Source: Agelas oroides (taxonomy: Eukaryota > Porifera > Demospongiae > Agelasida > Agelasidae). Taken from it: a stretch of 64,000 nucleotides of DNA. Under the pieces are notes generated by a model. It made no database searches. It worked only from the letters and a program-made list of their open reading frames with translations, and had not been told where the DNA came from. The first letter of the stretch is position 1. Every line of letters starts with the position of its first letter. A program made the position numbers and the translations under genes. Of the stretch, positions 62,258 through 64,000 are shown in pieces. The stretch covers positions 4,402,015 through 4,466,014 of the forward strand of contig OX422204.1 of the NCBI GenBank assembly GCA_949130485.1, read 5' to 3'.

Positions 62258-63730
62258 ACTTCATCCAATTGCAGTTTACAGCATTTTTTGTTATTTCACA
62301 TTTAACAAAGATCAAGAAAGGCAAACACTGTTTAGAATTCAGTCACTAAATCTAGCTACTATAACTGTAAAATTACTGGCACTTCATGCATAGCTATACA
62401 TGCCACTTTTTGATCATCAAAATAACGATTTCAATGCTTAAGGTGGCAGGTAACCCTGTTACTTTGAAGGTTGACAAACCTGGAATCCAAGCTGATAGAT
62501 TTCTTTGTCTTGCTAAAATTTTAGCGCGTAATCAGTTTTGGGAGTCTCAAACCGTTCACTGTCCGTAAAATTGGGGATTTCCCCCATTTCCTGTCGGCAT
62601 TGGCATCCAATAATCAGTTTATAATTAAGTTAGTTAAGATGTGGCCTGGCGGTACCCTTCATGTGGTGGTCGGAACTTTGAAGATAAGCTTAGATCGACT
62701 TAAATTAAAAAATAAAAAAATAAAAAAATAAAAAAAAAAAAGAAGGAGTTTAGTAGAGTGCTGTAGTGTCAGTAGCTGTGAGTAGTACGTAGTGCCTGCT
62801 TGTGAAAGCAAGCTTGTGTCGAGAAGCAGCAGAAAGGCCACAGTGGCCAAGACTGTACTCATTGGGCAGGCCCAGGTCTTGCGATCGTATGCCTAGCCTA
62901 GTTGGTGACCGTGGCCAGGTGCTTCGAGTGCTGGGCTGGGCTTTAACTAGAATACGCAATTTATCGTTGGTGCTACACTCTGGTACCCAAGGGAGCTGAA
63001 CGGTGGTTGTGTGTGGAACAGAGCCGTGAGTTGTTTAGCGACATAAAGGGGAGAGGTGGGGCTAGTAATGCTTGCTTGCACTCGTGAATGAGCCCCTCCC
63101 GTAGACAAGCTGTGAATTTTTTGAAATGTGCATTCATTTTGGTGCAGTCAAAGTTGTCCATTCCAAGAGTAGTGACAAACATGAGTTTAGCCTGACTTTG
63201 GGAGTAGCTCTGAACAAAAGTTGGCACAGACTGATTTGAGATACATTGGTGGTTAGGACGCTACCTACAGTGAGCGTGTAGATGCGTCCATCGAGTGGCA
63301 ATTTTGGTTCATGAATATATTAATGAGCTACTAAAACCCTTTTTTAAAATTAGGCAAAGCAAGATTGCCCTAAACCAAACCCTAACCCTGAAACTAGGAG
63401 TAACACTGGTCCTGACTGTAACCCAGGTTTATGTTTTCGTTAACCTCCGCCGAGAGACTTCCACCGCCACCTTAAGTCACAGGTGCCTAAATTTAGGTGA
63501 CATTGTAATATAGAACAAGATATATGATCATTGTTCAACATCAGAACCTAGATAGCTAACACTATTTGGAACATTTCAGTAGCAACTTTGAAAGAAAACA
63601 CTTGATTAATTCAGACCAAAACCAGGAACCAACACCACACAATAACTCAACTAGCATTGAGGGTGCCTGCATTAGATACCTCGAAGTATTAAATCTCAAA
63701 AACTATCAGCAAGAATAATTCAGTACAATT
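62258..63730. other. Intergenic, A-rich tract, no gene seen
   Basis: 62700-62743 is an AAATAAAA-type A-rich tract, possibly the tail of a retroposed sequence. 62894-62905 (TAGCCTAGTTGG) resembles a polymerase III A box but no well-spaced B box follows. The short frames here match nothing I recognise. Confidence 0.5.
62700..62743 (+). repeat. AAATAAAA-type A-rich tract
   Basis: Imperfect repeats of A(4-7)T over 44 bp. This could be a simple repeat or the tail of an old retroposed copy. Confidence 0.75.
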
Positions 63731-63803
63731 CAACTGGTGTCTAAGTGTACTGGAAGGTCCATTTGCTGTGAACACTGCTAACTACTGCCACCTACCATGT
63801 CTG
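63731..63803 (+). pseudogene. Relic of a third Pmp-like membrane gene copy
   Basis: The stretch with AACTGGTGTCTAAGTGTACT, GGAAGGTCCATTTGCTGTGAA and GCCACCTACCATGT follows, in order, the part of the intact gene encoding KNWYLDALESSFTLN and ATYHV (about 61078-61153). Only some 70 bp are recognisable and the frame is not kept. It suggests the family extended further along this region. Confidence 0.6.
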
Positions 63804-64000
63804 TAATGATTGGCTTGTGGAGACAGACAGTCTGGCATTCAAGAACAATATCATAAACAATTGTCTCTGTACATACAGATGTCTATTATGATTGTTCCAG
63901 CTGCATTTTGCCGAGTGCAATTATGCCTATTAACAAGAGCTATTAATCCAAAATTGTACTCAAAACCATGCTATTTATTATACAAATGAGATCCCTCCAA

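Noticed and set aside
62880..62940. tRNA-derived SINE with an A box at 62894-62905
   Set aside because: The possible B box (CTTCGAGTG) is too close to the A box and poorly matched, and the A-rich tract lies on the wrong side.
63370..63395. Telomere-like CCCTAA repeats
   Set aside because: Only two or three imperfect copies in otherwise ordinary sequence, too few for an interstitial telomere.

Overview
This is eukaryotic, almost certainly metazoan DNA. The evidence is canonical GT-AG introns, a 5'-truncated LINE, two decayed Helitrons, several TIR elements and MITEs, and a very large complex satellite. The protein families point to a marine invertebrate, most likely a demosponge: a single-exon protein with chlamydial-Pmp-like GGAIY/FxxN repeats joined to a multi-pass membrane domain, and Helitrons with N-terminal short-period repeat proteins plus a DUF6570-like domain. 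The sponge assignment is inference from remembered family distribution, not a database result.

Layout. 33-1467 (+) holds three exons of an integrase gene of the Ty3/gypsy, GIN or Ginger kind, cut off at its 3' end where the satellite begins. From about 1461 to 43235 the window is essentially one satellite array, roughly 500 monomers of 72 bp. The monomers are organised into higher-order blocks, with clear repeat distances of 1673, 1651, 1733, 576, 6380 and 8053 bp. The array is interrupted by a 451-bp element with 99-bp inverted termini (two copies, because it was copied along with the array), a 3.4-kb TIR element with a smaller MITE nested in it, and a 1.4-kb reverse-transcriptase fragment of a LINE.

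43236-51009 is a transposon graveyard on the minus strand: a decayed Helitron start (43641-45689), a 1.07-kb element with about 128-bp inverted termini (46556-47625), and a second decayed Helitron N-terminal half (about 47735-51009) that has lost the HUH motif of its Rep domain.

51150-64000 carries a small gene family. An intact 1385-codon single-exon gene (57281-61438) lies downstream of a frameshifted, 5'-truncated tandem copy (about 51150-53833), and a short relic of a third copy sits at 63731-63803. MITE-like inverted repeats lie between and after them. Most of the remaining sequence is AT-rich intergenic DNA in which I see no gene.

The intact Pmp-like membrane protein is the only gene here that looks functional. 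The satellite is the dominant feature. Its monomer length is a multiple of three, so long minus-strand reading frames (up to 721 codons) arise automatically. I treat them as probably non-coding, but note a zinc-finger-like spacing in them as a curiosity worth testing.
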